From contig CAZCSL010000007.1 of NCBI GenBank assembly GCA_964501415.1, positions 1-63,005 on the forward strand: a DNA stretch of 63,005 nt, given 5' to 3'. The notes under the pieces were generated by a model. It worked only from the letters and a program-made list of their open reading frames with translations, searched no databases and was not told the origin of the DNA. Origin of the DNA: B1SED10-225 sp964501415. Lineage in GTDB: Bacteria > Bacillota_I > Bacilli_A > Izemoplasmatales > Izemoplasmataceae. Numbering within the stretch: the stretch's first letter is position 1; each line of letters begins with the position of its first letter. Of the stretch, positions 16,292 to 25,918 are shown piece after piece. Position numbers and translations under genes: made by a program.

Positions 16292-18377
16292 CGTTAATCG
16301 CCTCCATGATAACCTCAGGGGTTATGGGGATAGAATGCATCGGTTTTTGAATCGCCATTTCAACCGCTAAGCTTAAGGCGGGGGCACCGCCAACTAAGGT
16401 CAACTCACCGACGCCTTTAGCCCCATAAGGACCTAAAGGAAACGGATTATCCATGATGATGTTTGTGGTTTGAGCCATATCTGCGGCGGTGGGGATGATA
16501 TAATCGGTGAGGTTTTTTTGTTGGATATGGCCCGCTTTGTGTTGCATTACTTCCAACATGCCATAACCCAAACTTTGGGCTTGACCGCCATCCATTTGGC
16601 CATAGACGATATTTTCATCGATGGCTTTACCTAAATCATACACGCTCCACATATGTTTAACCTCAACTTCATAGGTCGCTTGGTCAACTTCGACTTCTAC
16701 GACGTTGACGCCCCATGAATAAGCTGGGTAAGCATCGCCATGCATTTTCTCTTGGTCCCACTTAACGTAATTGGGTTGTTTGTATTGTTCTTGTACGGTT
16801 TGTTCTTGTTGGTCGATCCAGTCGTCTTTAAGTTTTTGAGCGGCTCTGGCTAAAAGACCGCCGACAATCATCATCGTTCTTGAGGCAACGGTTGGCCCGG
16901 AATCCGGCACATAAAGCGTATCGGGATTCTTATATACAATGGCTTTTATCGGTAAATCCAAGACTTGTGCGACGACTTTGCGCAAAGTCGTTTTAGCGCC
17001 TTGGCCCATATCGACCGCGGCGACTAAAATGTGCACCTCGTCATCTTTGGTTTTTTTCAATCGGACTTTGGCTTTGATTTTGTCTTGTTCACCACTACCG
17101 GTAAAGCCACAGCCGTGTAAAAAGAAACTCATGCCGATGCCTTTTAAAACATTCGGTTGGTCATACGCTTTGACTTTGCGGTGATAATCACTCATCTCAG
17201 TCGCTTTGGCAATCATATCCCTTAGGATGATGGGATCGCGATAAACGCCGCTGGTTGCGGTTTTATCCCCTTGTTTGACGAGGTGATTCATGCGAAACTC
17301 AAAGGGATCTACACTAATTTCTTTGGCGATATGGTGGATAAACATTTCAATTGCATAAATCATCTGTGGGGCTCCAAACCCACGAAATGCCCCATTCGGT
17401 ACAGTGTTGGTTTTATACACATGACCCAAGACATCCAAATTATCGATGGTATAAGCGTTGCTCACCGCAAGCATGCTTCTGGATAAGACGACTTCACTCA
17501 AGCCAAGATGGGCACCCCCATCGATCGCAACTTTGCTTTTGATCGCCATAATATGGTTATCTTCATCAAGCGCGGCTTCCATGTCGATTTTACTGGGGTG
17601 TCTTTTCGTCGTCACCATCATATCTTCTTCGCGTTCATAAATCATCTTAATGGGTTTTTGCAATTTATGAATCGCCACGGCTAATTGACATGCCATCAAA
17701 GAAGGAAATTCTTCTTTTCCGCCAAACGCCCCGCCAACAAAGGCTTGTTTGACACGCACTTTCTCATCATCAAAGCCCATGGTTCGTTTGACAGCGTTTT
17801 TTACGTAATAGGGGCATTGAATCGAACCAATCAAATGAACCCCTTCATTTTCAGGATAGCCAATGAAGCCTTGAGGTTCGATATACGCTTGTTCCTGATA
17901 ATTGGTTTGATAGGTAAAACGCACGGTTTGATGGGCGTTTTTAAACGCTTTTTTAGGATCACCCTTTTTAAACGACAACGTTTTTTCAACTTTCTCATAG
18001 TCTAAAGTCGGTTCTTCTTCATCGTAGGTGACCTCAACGTTTTGCACGATTTCATATAACTTAGCCTTGTTAGGACCCACCACAAGCATTATGGGCTGAC
18101 CGATATATTCAACGCGGTTAGCCGCGAATACAGGCCAATCATCCTCGATCATAGCCACAACATTTTCGCCGGGAATGTCGCTTTCATCGATGATGTGATA
18201 ATCATTAGGTAAGGGCGGTATTTTAATGCTTTTAATCGTTCCCTTAGCGATGCTTGAGCGAATACTGAGCGCATAATACGTGTTTTTTATGAAAATATCG
18301 CTGGTATATTTGGCATCCCCGCTGATTTTTTCATGCGCCTCAACGTTATCAATGGTTTGGCTAATATCTCTTTTCAT
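16284..18377 (-). CDS. Molybdenum hydroxylase set 1, molybdopterin subunit (xanthine dehydrogenase-like)
   Basis: A 697-residue catalytic subunit. Mo-cofactor motifs are GGAFGGKE, GAFRGFGAPQ, DMGQGAKT and the C-terminal catalytic Glu in GVGELTL (near 658). The Glu after GGK (about 222) and the Arg of AFRGFG (about 332) match bovine xanthine oxidase Glu802 and Arg880, both of which contact the purine. Xanthine or hypoxanthine is therefore the likely substrate (inference from conserved residues). The ATG at 18377 is preferred over a GTG 9 bases upstream because AGGTGA then serves as ribosome binding site. It lies 1 base after the stop of the PreA-like gene. Confidence 0.9.
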   Translation of the reverse strand: MKRDISQTIDNVEAHEKISGDAKYTSDIFIKNTYYALSIRSSIAKGTIKSIKIPPLPNDYHIIDESDIPGENVVAMIEDDWPVFAANRVEYIGQPIMLVVGPNKAKLYEIVQNVEVTYDEEEPTLDYEKVEKTLSFKKGDPKKAFKNAHQTVRFTYQTNYQEQAYIEPQGFIGYPENEGVHLIGSIQCPYYVKNAVKRTMGFDDEKVRVKQAFVGGAFGGKEEFPSLMACQLAVAIHKLQKPIKMIYEREEDMMVTTKRHPSKIDMEAALDEDNHIMAIKSKVAIDGGAHLGLSEVVLSRSMLAVSNAYTIDNLDVLGHVYKTNTVPNGAFRGFGAPQMIYAIEMFIHHIAKEISVDPFEFRMNHLVKQGDKTATSGVYRDPIILRDMIAKATEMSDYHRKVKAYDQPNVLKGIGMSFFLHGCGFTGSGEQDKIKAKVRLKKTKDDEVHILVAAVDMGQGAKTTLRKVVAQVLDLPIKAIVYKNPDTLYVPDSGPTVASRTMMIVGGLLARAAQKLKDDWIDQQEQTVQEQYKQPNYVKWDQEKMHGDAYPAYSWGVNVVEVEVDQATYEVEVKHMWSVYDLGKAIDENIVYGQMDGGQAQSLGYGMLEVMQHKAGHIQQKNLTDYIIPTAADMAQTTNIIMDNPFPLGPYGAKGVGELTLVGGAPALSLAVEMAIQKPMHSIPITPEVIMEAINDA

Positions 18378-18378
18378 G

Positions 18379-19467
18379 TTATTCACCTACATTCGCCATC
18401 TTAATGGCGTTGGTTGGACATATGGAAACACACAAGCCACAACTGAAGCACTTGTCTGGATTAAAGGTAATTTTATCTTCAAAGGTAATCGCAAAATACG
18501 GGCACGTTTTCACACAAAGCATACATTCAACGCATTTATCTTCTATCAGGGTAGGTAAGCGGTCTTCATAGCTACAGCGATTTTCAAGTCTCGTCTTTTT
18601 CACCGCTTCGATAGAGTCAAACCCGTATTTTTCTAAGGCTTTGGGAAGGTCTTTTATGATTTTTTCATAAAGTGAGACGCCTTTTAGTAAAGCCGCAGAA
18701 AGCATCTGTACCCCATCGGCCCCAGCGAGCATAAACTCTAGTACGTCTTCAGCAGAAGCCACCCCGCCCACACCAAGGACGGTTAACGTAGGTTCAGCTT
18801 GCTTGATTTTATAAATCGTGGCCAAAGCCAACGGTTTAATCGCCGGTCCCGAGGTCCAAACAAAACCATCATCAGCGCCATATTCAATGGCGCGGGTTTT
18901 TAAGTTGATGTTCATGGTTGGGCCTAGGGAATTAATCGCTGCTACACCGTTAGCACCCGCTTTTTTAATCGTTTCAGCATACGCTTTAGCATCTGGCATA
19001 TGGGGTGAAATCTTCATATAAAAAGGTTTTTTGGTTAAGCCTCTAATCGTTTTGACCGTATCATAAATGACGTTCAAATCGGTCCCAACATAATGCGTGG
19101 ATATTTCAAACGCACTGGCAAAAGCATCGAGTTTGGGAATCAAAACTTTCATATCTTCTTTACTATAGCCAACGCTAATAATTAAAGGGCGGTCTAGCGT
19201 TTTTTTAAACGCCGGTAAAATTTCCTCAAGCCACCTCGTCATACTGTGTTCGCTCCAAAGTTCTGAATTCATGATGTAATTCTTCCCTGCATAAATGCAC
19301 GGCTTAGGAATCTTTGGGGATTTTGTGGAAATGGTTTTGGTCACAATAGCACCCACACCGGCATCTTGCATAAAGGTTAGTTTTTCTAAATCGCCCACTA
19401 AGGGTCCACTCGCAGGCATGAGTGGGTTATTTAAGCTTAGGCCATCAAAACGGGTTTTTAAGTTCAT
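18379..19467 (-). CDS. Dihydroorotate-dehydrogenase/PreA-like flavoprotein with two 4Fe-4S clusters
   Basis: A 362-residue protein: an FMN-binding TIM barrel like dihydroorotate dehydrogenase and PreA (1-300), then a bacterial ferredoxin domain with two CxxCxxCxxxC sets (Cys312-322 and Cys340-350). This is the layout of NAD-dependent dihydropyrimidine dehydrogenase subunit PreA. At the place where PreA has a Cys-Pro catalytic loop (NFSCP), this protein reads ISTHYVGTD, so pyrimidine reduction is unlikely. It lies between ssnA and the Mo subunit, suggesting it moves low-potential electrons or reduces a purine-derived ring (inference). It stands where E. coli has the much larger YgfK. The ATG overlaps the ssnA stop by 4 bases. 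Confidence 0.8.
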   Translation of the reverse strand: MNLKTRFDGLSLNNPLMPASGPLVGDLEKLTFMQDAGVGAIVTKTISTKSPKIPKPCIYAGKNYIMNSELWSEHSMTRWLEEILPAFKKTLDRPLIISVGYSKEDMKVLIPKLDAFASAFEISTHYVGTDLNVIYDTVKTIRGLTKKPFYMKISPHMPDAKAYAETIKKAGANGVAAINSLGPTMNINLKTRAIEYGADDGFVWTSGPAIKPLALATIYKIKQAEPTLTVLGVGGVASAEDVLEFMLAGADGVQMLSAALLKGVSLYEKIIKDLPKALEKYGFDSIEAVKKTRLENRCSYEDRLPTLIEDKCVECMLCVKTCPYFAITFEDKITFNPDKCFSCGLCVSICPTNAIKMANVGE

Positions 19468-20789
19468 TTGGATCGCTCTCCTTTTTCAATCCGCGTCCAA
19501 TGTTTTTGTGCGAACGCTTGACTTTTTAAATACGTTTGTTTTAGTTCCTCATCGATTTGATAATCCCTTACTTTAGCCTCTCCAGCAACATAGACGTCTT
19601 TGGGTTTAAAGGCTTGGAAACAGCCAAACATCAAATGACCTAAAACATTGTCTTGATCAATCGGCGTTGGAGCCTGGTAAGGCAAGGTGATTAAATCAGC
19701 TTGATAGGATGGTTTTAGGCGGCCCAGTTTAACGTCTAAACGTTTTGAGGCATAATGGTAACTTTCATTGATGACGTTACTTAAATCTTCTAAATCAAAA
19801 GCCATGGGATGGTTTTCTTTTAGGTGCGTAGTATAAAACAAATTCATCCATTCGGTGGTCAAAGCGGGGCCAAGGCCGTCGTTACCTACGATGACCGGAA
19901 TGTCGTATTTTTTTAATAAGGGATAATTCGGGATCCCCACCCCATTGTTCATGTTGGATGATGGGTTTAATGCGACTGTAGCGCCGCGCGCTTTAATGAT
20001 TTTTGCCTCATTCTCATCGATGAAAAGGCCGTGGACCAAAAGCGCATCCGGGTGGATTAAGGAAAATTTATCCAAGCGTTCAATCACGCGCAGCCCGTGT
20101 TCTTTAAGGCATCTTTGTTGGTCCAATTCACTCTCTGCGACGTGTATGTGTATGGGACGATTCTTAAGCACCATCCTTACTTTCTTTAAGGTGTCATCCG
20201 ATAAACTGAGTGAGGCGTGCAGGCCAAACAAACCAGCGTGTTTATCAGACTGGGTTTTCATAAAGGTTAGATTTTCTTTGATCGAGGCATCAACATCAAA
20301 ACGATCCGAGGTTTCAAAAGCGTAAATGCCTCTTAAACCCACGGTATCGGTGATGGCGTTTTTAAGCGTATCTAAACTGCTTTCAACCATGCCAGAAGCA
20401 TGGTGGTCAATCATCGTCGTGATGCCGTTTTTGAGGTGATCTACCGCACTGACAATACCGCTATAATAAAGCGTGTCATTTTTGAGATATTTATCTAAGC
20501 GCCACCACTGGCCTTTTAGTATATCCATGAAGTCTTCATAGTCGTATTGATTTGCCCACCCTCTAGCAAAGGTAGAATACACATGGGTATGACCCAAAAC
20601 CAACCCAGGTAAAACCATGTGGCCTTGCATATCGAAGGTTTGAGCGTCGTTTATAGGCGTATAATCTTTCATCGGTCCCACGGCTTCAATCGTGTTTGAA
20701 AAGACGATATACCCGCATTCGATAAAGGTATTAAAATCATAGATCGTTGCATTGATGAAGACTGTGCGTGTTTTTAAAATGATAACCAC
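19464..20789 (-). CDS. ssnA: SsnA-type putative aminohydrolase
   Basis: A 441-residue amidohydrolase of SsnA length (about 440). The metal motif is LGHTHVYSTFARG (near 65-77), followed by HHASG, HVAES and a distal GNDG with its Asp. SsnA is a fixed member of anaerobic purine/urate clusters and is related to guanine/8-oxoguanine-type deaminases, so it probably hydrolyses a C-N bond of a purine-derived ring. The start is a GTG overlapping the hydantoinase gene by 16 bases; AAGGACG is close to it, so the exact start is less sure. Confidence 0.85.
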   Translation of the reverse strand: MVIILKTRTVFINATIYDFNTFIECGYIVFSNTIEAVGPMKDYTPINDAQTFDMQGHMVLPGLVLGHTHVYSTFARGWANQYDYEDFMDILKGQWWRLDKYLKNDTLYYSGIVSAVDHLKNGITTMIDHHASGMVESSLDTLKNAITDTVGLRGIYAFETSDRFDVDASIKENLTFMKTQSDKHAGLFGLHASLSLSDDTLKKVRMVLKNRPIHIHVAESELDQQRCLKEHGLRVIERLDKFSLIHPDALLVHGLFIDENEAKIIKARGATVALNPSSNMNNGVGIPNYPLLKKYDIPVIVGNDGLGPALTTEWMNLFYTTHLKENHPMAFDLEDLSNVINESYHYASKRLDVKLGRLKPSYQADLITLPYQAPTPIDQDNVLGHLMFGCFQAFKPKDVYVAGEAKVRDYQIDEELKQTYLKSQAFAQKHWTRIEKGERSK

Positions 20790-22072
20790 CGTCCTTGAGG
20801 AATGCGTTTACAAAGTTGTTTATCTTTAAGGGAAAATTGACCGCTTTTAATCGTATGAATAATCTCACCATTGACGGGTTGCCCTTCATATGGATTATAG
20901 TCAGTAGCACCGTGGTGGGTTTTAATGGTGGTTGGGTTTTTTTCATAAACGAATAAATCGGCTTCATAGCCTACGTTGATTTTCCCTTTTTTCTCGAGTT
21001 TAAACCGTTTGGCAGGCGTAATCGTCATCTTATCGACGACTTTAAGACCAAACATCGTATACATCAGTTGAAAGACGTGTTCTATACTCCCTATGCCTAA
21101 AGGCACATCTTTTAGATGGGGCTTCTCTTTGTCGGCTTTATTAAACGCGCAATGATCCGTCCCAATCGTATCAATATCATCGATATGTTCTTTTAAAAGC
21201 GACTGTTCCGATGCGCTTCTAAGTGGCGGCGCGCAAGTATATAAGGCCCCTTCTTTAGAATCAAGCATAGCATCGGTAAAGGTAAAATACTGCGGACAGC
21301 TTTCAATAAACATATCTTTGTTTAAAATATTCTGATGATGGTTTTTTAAGTATTTGATGGTCTGTCCTGATGAACAGTGAACCATGTAAAGCTTGCCGTG
21401 GGTCTCTTCTACCATTTCAGCGATTTTAGCCGCTTCTTGGGTTTCAGCTTTGGTAGGTCTTGAGCGCGGTAAATCTTTCACGGTAAATGCCGGGTCTAAG
21501 GTAATTAAATTGTCGGTCTCTAAATGACCCAACAGCAAAAAATCATAGGGCCTAGATAACTGCAATAAACGTTTAATGGCTTTATAATTGGTGCGGCGAT
21601 TGGATTCACTATAGGTGGTAAATAGCTTTAAGGTATTTAATCCTAGCCGTTTCATCGCTTGTACATAAGCTTCTAAATCGCCTTTTGGATTAGCGATACA
21701 CGCATGAAATTTAACATCGATCAGGGTAGCTTTAGCTTCTTCTAAGCGCCTTTTTAAAGCCATCAGCAAATCATCTTTGTTCGTCGTTGGCTCCAAAAAA
21801 TCAACGACCGTCGTCACGCCCCCAAAAAGCGCAGCCTTAGAACCGTGATAAAAATCATCTTTAGACCGAATATGGCCCAAATCAAGATCAAAGTGCACGT
21901 GCGGGTCAATGATACCTGGAAAGACTTCTTTTCCCTCGATATCAAGCGTTTCTTTGGCATCATGAATCGCATCACTGAGGCACGCTATCATGCCATTTTT
22001 AATATACACATTGATTTTTTGTAACGTTTGGTCTTGATAAACGTTACCGTTCATTAAAGCGATATCATACAT
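20774..22072 (-). CDS. Dihydropyrimidinase/hydantoinase-like ring-opening hydrolase
   Basis: A 432-residue cyclic amidohydrolase. The metal motif IDPHVHFDLDLG lies near 55-66. The Lys of NTLKLFTTYS is the expected carboxylated metal bridge. HLE and HCSSG His residues and the distal GTDHCAF Asp follow. In purine clusters this enzyme (HyuA) opens a hydantoin- or dihydropyrimidine-like ring. GGTGAGG precedes the ATG. The upstream gap of 142 bases is the largest inside the operon. Confidence 0.87.
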   Translation of the reverse strand: MYDIALMNGNVYQDQTLQKINVYIKNGMIACLSDAIHDAKETLDIEGKEVFPGIIDPHVHFDLDLGHIRSKDDFYHGSKAALFGGVTTVVDFLEPTTNKDDLLMALKRRLEEAKATLIDVKFHACIANPKGDLEAYVQAMKRLGLNTLKLFTTYSESNRRTNYKAIKRLLQLSRPYDFLLLGHLETDNLITLDPAFTVKDLPRSRPTKAETQEAAKIAEMVEETHGKLYMVHCSSGQTIKYLKNHHQNILNKDMFIESCPQYFTFTDAMLDSKEGALYTCAPPLRSASEQSLLKEHIDDIDTIGTDHCAFNKADKEKPHLKDVPLGIGSIEHVFQLMYTMFGLKVVDKMTITPAKRFKLEKKGKINVGYEADLFVYEKNPTTIKTHHGATDYNPYEGQPVNGEIIHTIKSGQFSLKDKQLCKRIPQGRWLSF

Positions 22073-22214
22073 AATCCAACCTCACCCTCCCCTTTATTGC
22101 TTCAAAGGTTTTAAAAAGCCTCAATTGAATCCTTTAAAACGTGATGTACAATATTTGTTACTTTGAAAAAACTTATGTTTAAACAAATTCTTTTTAATAA
22201 ATCATTAAAGACCT
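22073..22214. other. Longest internal gap of the purine operon
   Basis: 142 AT-rich bases between the XdhC-like and hydantoinase genes. I see no terminator and no convincing promoter; a weak -10 (TATTGT, minus strand) has no good -35. An internal promoter or processing site is possible but not supported. Confidence 0.3.
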
Positions 22215-23063
22215 TTAATCGTTCCAATATCGAAGGGAATCATCTAGTTTTTCACGCATATGTTTTAGATGTTTTTTATGATGGGTAATCGCCAAGATTT
22301 CTGCGCTGATGGAGATCGCGATTTCCTCAGGCGACTTTCCCCCTAAATCCAAGCCGATTGGCGCATAAACATGGTTTAAATCAAGGTCTTTGCCAAAAGT
22401 TTCATAGGTTTTTTCTAAATAGTCTTTCATTTTTTGCATCGAGGATAACATCCCCACATACTTAAGCTCAAGCTTTTTTTCGATAAGTTTATGCATGACA
22501 CGGTAATCATGATGATGATTAGGGGTGCATACAATCACGAAACTTCCTGGTTTTAAGCCTTCGTTTTCAATGAATTCGACAAACCCTTGATGAACCAAAC
22601 GATTGGCATGGTTGAATCTATCTATCACAAAAGCTCTATCATCGATGACGGTAAGATAAAAGGGCATGGTATGTAAGACGTTTACCAAGGCTTGTGCCAC
22701 ATGACCGGCGCCAAACAAATAGATATGTTCTTTGGCGCCGATAAAATCATAAAAGAGCGTCACTTTACCACCACAAACCATATTCAATCTTTTGGCCTCG
22801 TTTTCTTTGATGACTTCTTGGTCATTTAAAAGATAGGTTTCTATGCATGAGGTGCGCTTTTTAAAGACGTCTTTTATTTGTTTGCGGGCGTAAAGTTCTA
22901 AACTACCACCCCCGACGGTGCCAAAGGATTCGTCGGTTTCACTCACCAACATTTTCTTCCCCACACCGACGGGGCCTTCGCCTTCTTTTTTGACTGCGGT
23001 CACTAAAACCATATCAATGCCTTGTTTCTTAAACTGCACGATGTGTTCATAGATTGCGTCCAT
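22215..23063 (-). CDS. XdhC-like molybdenum cofactor maturation protein
   Basis: A 282-residue protein with an N-terminal XdhC/CoxI domain (conserved GTVGGGSLE near 49-57 and MVCGGK near 94) and a C-terminal Rossmann-like domain beginning YLFGAGHVAQAL. XdhC proteins bind the molybdenum cofactor, help its sulfuration and hand it to xanthine dehydrogenase. It is not the YqeB protein of selenium-dependent hydroxylase clusters. It lies 84 bases downstream of the set 2 Mo subunit, with GGAGG as ribosome binding site. Confidence 0.88.
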   Translation of the reverse strand: MDAIYEHIVQFKKQGIDMVLVTAVKKEGEGPVGVGKKMLVSETDESFGTVGGGSLELYARKQIKDVFKKRTSCIETYLLNDQEVIKENEAKRLNMVCGGKVTLFYDFIGAKEHIYLFGAGHVAQALVNVLHTMPFYLTVIDDRAFVIDRFNHANRLVHQGFVEFIENEGLKPGSFVIVCTPNHHHDYRVMHKLIEKKLELKYVGMLSSMQKMKDYLEKTYETFGKDLDLNHVYAPIGLDLGGKSPEEIAISISAEILAITHHKKHLKHMREKLDDSLRYWND

Positions 23064-23147
23064 TATAAAACCTCCAAGTCACAACAACGCGTGATTCGTC
23101 GTCAAGGGTGACAATTTGTGGCTGAATAGCCGATGTTAATGCATCAT

Positions 23148-25469
23148 TTATGAAACGTTTTGTTTATCGTTTAAGGCTTGCATAATTTTTTCTGGGGTGA
23201 TAGGCAAACGGGTAATCCGGATGCCAAGTGCGTTATAAATCGCGTTCGCTAAGGCAGCGGGCGGCGTATCGATGCCAATCTCACCGACCGATTTAGCGCC
23301 GTAAGGCCCGCTATCTTCATAAGATTGGGCAAATTCTGTGGTTAAGTTTTTGATTTCCATGGTGGTAGGAATTTTATAGCTCAGTAAGTCTGATTGTATT
23401 AATTTTCCATTCTTGGCTTGATAAGCTTCTTCAAAAGCCGCCATGCCTAGTCCTTGTACAACGCCACCTTCAATTTGGCCTTTGGCCAAATTAGGATTGA
23501 TAGGCACGCCGCAATCAACCACAGAGGTGTAATTTAATATATCGAATTCACCGGTTTCTTTATCCACTTCTATTTCGATCACACCAGCCATAAATGGTGG
23601 GGGACTTTTGTGTCCAACATACGAGGATGTGGCGGTCAGTTGTTTTTGTTCATCGTTATAATAAAGTTGATTAGAAAGGTCTTTTAAGGTGACTTTATCG
23701 TCTTTTGAGGTGAAAATCTTACCATCAAATTCCACGTCATCTAAAGAAACTTTTAATACTCTTGCGGCCTCAGTAAGCAACATCTCTTCCATTTGTTTTG
23801 CGGCTTTATATACCGCATTACCGCTGACATAAGTCGTCGATGAGGCGTATGCACCAGTATCAAAAGGCGTCAAATCAGAATCCGAGGAGTAAACCGCGAT
23901 ATTGCTTAAATCGGTTTTTAAGGCTTCAGCGGCAATTTGCGCTAAGATGGTGTCGCTACCTTGTCCGATATCGGTAGCCCCAACCAATAAGTTATAAAAC
24001 CCATCGTCGTTCAATTTAATCGTCGCTGCGCCCATATCGATATAAGGAATTCCGCTACCTTGCATCGCAATGGCCGTACCTTGGGCACGGATTTTAGCGC
24101 CGTTTTCTTGTCTTGGATAAACCTCGTTCCATTTACTGAGTTCAAGGCCGCGTTTGAGACAATAATCGAGTTTACACGTCTCCATATACATCGCCGTGCC
24201 TTCGGTGCCTTCGCCCATAATTTCAAAAATCGGAGAAGTTTCTCCTTCTTTAATCATATTCTTTTTTCTTAGTTCAATCGGATCGATGCTAAGCTTACTG
24301 GCCAGCATATCGATGAGGCTTTCTAAGGCAAAATTGCCCTGAATGGCACCATAGCCACGGTATGCGCCTGCAGGCGTGCGGTTGGTATAAACCACATCAC
24401 CATGGAACCTAACCGCATCTACTTTGTTGTAAAGCGGCAGGACCTTTGAACCGGTAACCATAAAGACGGTTAAGGCATGCTCACCATACGCCCCTGTATC
24501 CGATAACCCATAACAATCAATAGCGGTGATACGGCCATCTTTGGTCGCCCCAATTTTTAAGTCCAAACGCATGGGGTGGCGCGTATAAGTCGCTTCAAAG
24601 ACTTCTTTGCGTGTATACACTAACTTAGTGGCTCTGCCCGTAAGCAAGGTAACTTTCGCGGCTAATATTTCTCCGTGAATCGCTTGCTTACCTCCAAAAC
24701 CACCACCGACACGCGGTTTGATAACGCGGATTTTACTCAGCGGTACTTCTAGGACTTGAGAGATGATTCTGCGTACATGAAAAGGGGTTTGCGTCGATGA
24801 ATAGATCGTCAGCCGGTCATTATAATCGATATGGGCATTGACGGTATGTGGTTCCATCATGACGTGGGCTTGGGCTTGTGTGTAAAAGGACTCGCTGATG
24901 ACCACGTCGCTTTCTTTTAAGCTTTTTTCCACATCGGCAACTTCCATATGGTATTGAGCAGCAAGGTTTCTTTTGGGTTCAAAGCCGATTGGAAACATCT
25001 CATGGATATCCTCTTCAGGATGAATGACGGTGCTGTGATCTTTGGCCTTTTCAAAATCCGTAATCGGCTCAAATACGTCATATTCTACCTCGATTAAATC
25101 CAGGGCTTCTTTGGCTTTGGCTTCATCAATCGCTGCCACAACCGCGACTTCATCGCCGATATAACGGACGTATTGGTCCAATGGAAACTTATCATGGGGC
25201 GAGGGTTCTGGGTAACCTTGTCCCGCCCTAGTATGGGCATTGCGTTTGAAATCCTTATAAGTTAGCACACAAACAACACCGGTTAGTTCTTTGGCTTTTT
25301 CGGTATCGATATGCTTGATTTTGGCAAAGGCATGCGGGCTTCTTAAAACCTTCAAGATTAAGGCATCCTTTTCTGCCAAATCGTTGGTATAGGCTTTGCG
25401 TCCCATCATAATGCCTTTACCATCGATAGACGCATAGGCTTGGTTGACGGTTTTCATTTTTCGCTTCAT
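23148..25469 (-). CDS. Molybdenum hydroxylase set 2, molybdopterin subunit
   Basis: A 773-residue catalytic subunit. Cofactor motifs are GGGFGGKQ (255-262), GAYRGYGAIQG (Arg371), ATDIGQGSDT and the catalytic Glu730 in GEIGIDTPPA. Where xanthine oxidases have a purine-binding Glu after GGK, this subunit has Gln262, while the Arg is kept. The substrate range may thus differ from set 1; a purine or other N-heterocycle is likely. Gene order in this set is FAD, 2Fe-2S, Mo, the reverse of set 1. It overlaps the 2Fe-2S gene by 4 bases. Confidence 0.9.
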   Translation of the reverse strand: MKRKMKTVNQAYASIDGKGIMMGRKAYTNDLAEKDALILKVLRSPHAFAKIKHIDTEKAKELTGVVCVLTYKDFKRNAHTRAGQGYPEPSPHDKFPLDQYVRYIGDEVAVVAAIDEAKAKEALDLIEVEYDVFEPITDFEKAKDHSTVIHPEEDIHEMFPIGFEPKRNLAAQYHMEVADVEKSLKESDVVISESFYTQAQAHVMMEPHTVNAHIDYNDRLTIYSSTQTPFHVRRIISQVLEVPLSKIRVIKPRVGGGFGGKQAIHGEILAAKVTLLTGRATKLVYTRKEVFEATYTRHPMRLDLKIGATKDGRITAIDCYGLSDTGAYGEHALTVFMVTGSKVLPLYNKVDAVRFHGDVVYTNRTPAGAYRGYGAIQGNFALESLIDMLASKLSIDPIELRKKNMIKEGETSPIFEIMGEGTEGTAMYMETCKLDYCLKRGLELSKWNEVYPRQENGAKIRAQGTAIAMQGSGIPYIDMGAATIKLNDDGFYNLLVGATDIGQGSDTILAQIAAEALKTDLSNIAVYSSDSDLTPFDTGAYASSTTYVSGNAVYKAAKQMEEMLLTEAARVLKVSLDDVEFDGKIFTSKDDKVTLKDLSNQLYYNDEQKQLTATSSYVGHKSPPPFMAGVIEIEVDKETGEFDILNYTSVVDCGVPINPNLAKGQIEGGVVQGLGMAAFEEAYQAKNGKLIQSDLLSYKIPTTMEIKNLTTEFAQSYEDSGPYGAKSVGEIGIDTPPAALANAIYNALGIRITRLPITPEKIMQALNDKQNVS

Positions 25470-25918
25470 TTTCGGCCCTCCAAAAAGGCTTTAATGGCCT
25501 TAGTTTGTGAAACATACCCAGTGCAACGACACAGATGTCCTACCAAATAATGTCTGATCATGGCCTCATCAATCTTGGTCTCATTTTGCATCATCGCATA
25601 CACACTCAAAGCGATTCCAGGATTACAAAATCCACATTGATCGGCCCCTTCTTGACCAAAATACTGGCTCAGCGATTGGGCAAATTTTGGGATACCTTCT
25701 ACCGTTGTGATGTTGGTTTGATCAACTCTAGCGCTTAAGACGGTACATGCAGGCATAGGTTTTTGATCGATTAAGACGGTACAAACGCCACAACTAGTCG
25801 TATCGCAGCCCCGTCTTACCGAAACGATATGATGTTTTCGCAAGGTATCTATCAAGCGTTCGTTGGGATCGATATGAAACGTTCTTTCTTCACCGTTGAC
25901 ATGACAAGTCACTTTCAT
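25466..25918 (-). CDS. Molybdenum hydroxylase set 2, 2Fe-2S subunit
   Basis: A 150-residue two-cluster ferredoxin subunit. The first cluster motif is GCDTTSCGVCTVLIDQK with a Cys in PACTVL after it, and the second is CGFC plus LCRCTGY. It links the Mo and FAD subunits of set 2 and overlaps both genes by 4 bases. Confidence 0.94.
   Translation of the reverse strand: MKVTCHVNGEERTFHIDPNERLIDTLRKHHIVSVRRGCDTTSCGVCTVLIDQKPMPACTVLSARVDQTNITTVEGIPKFAQSLSQYFGQEGADQCGFCNPGIALSVYAMMQNETKIDEAMIRHYLVGHLCRCTGYVSQTKAIKAFLEGRK

Noticed and set aside
22073..22214. Internal promoter in the purine operon
   Set aside because: The only -10-like sequence lacks a -35 at proper spacing, so it was not annotated as a promoter.
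23148..25469. Selenocysteine in the molybdenum hydroxylase
   Set aside because: No in-frame TGA is present in the recognised hydroxylase genes; selenium in related enzymes is a labile cofactor, not a coded residue.
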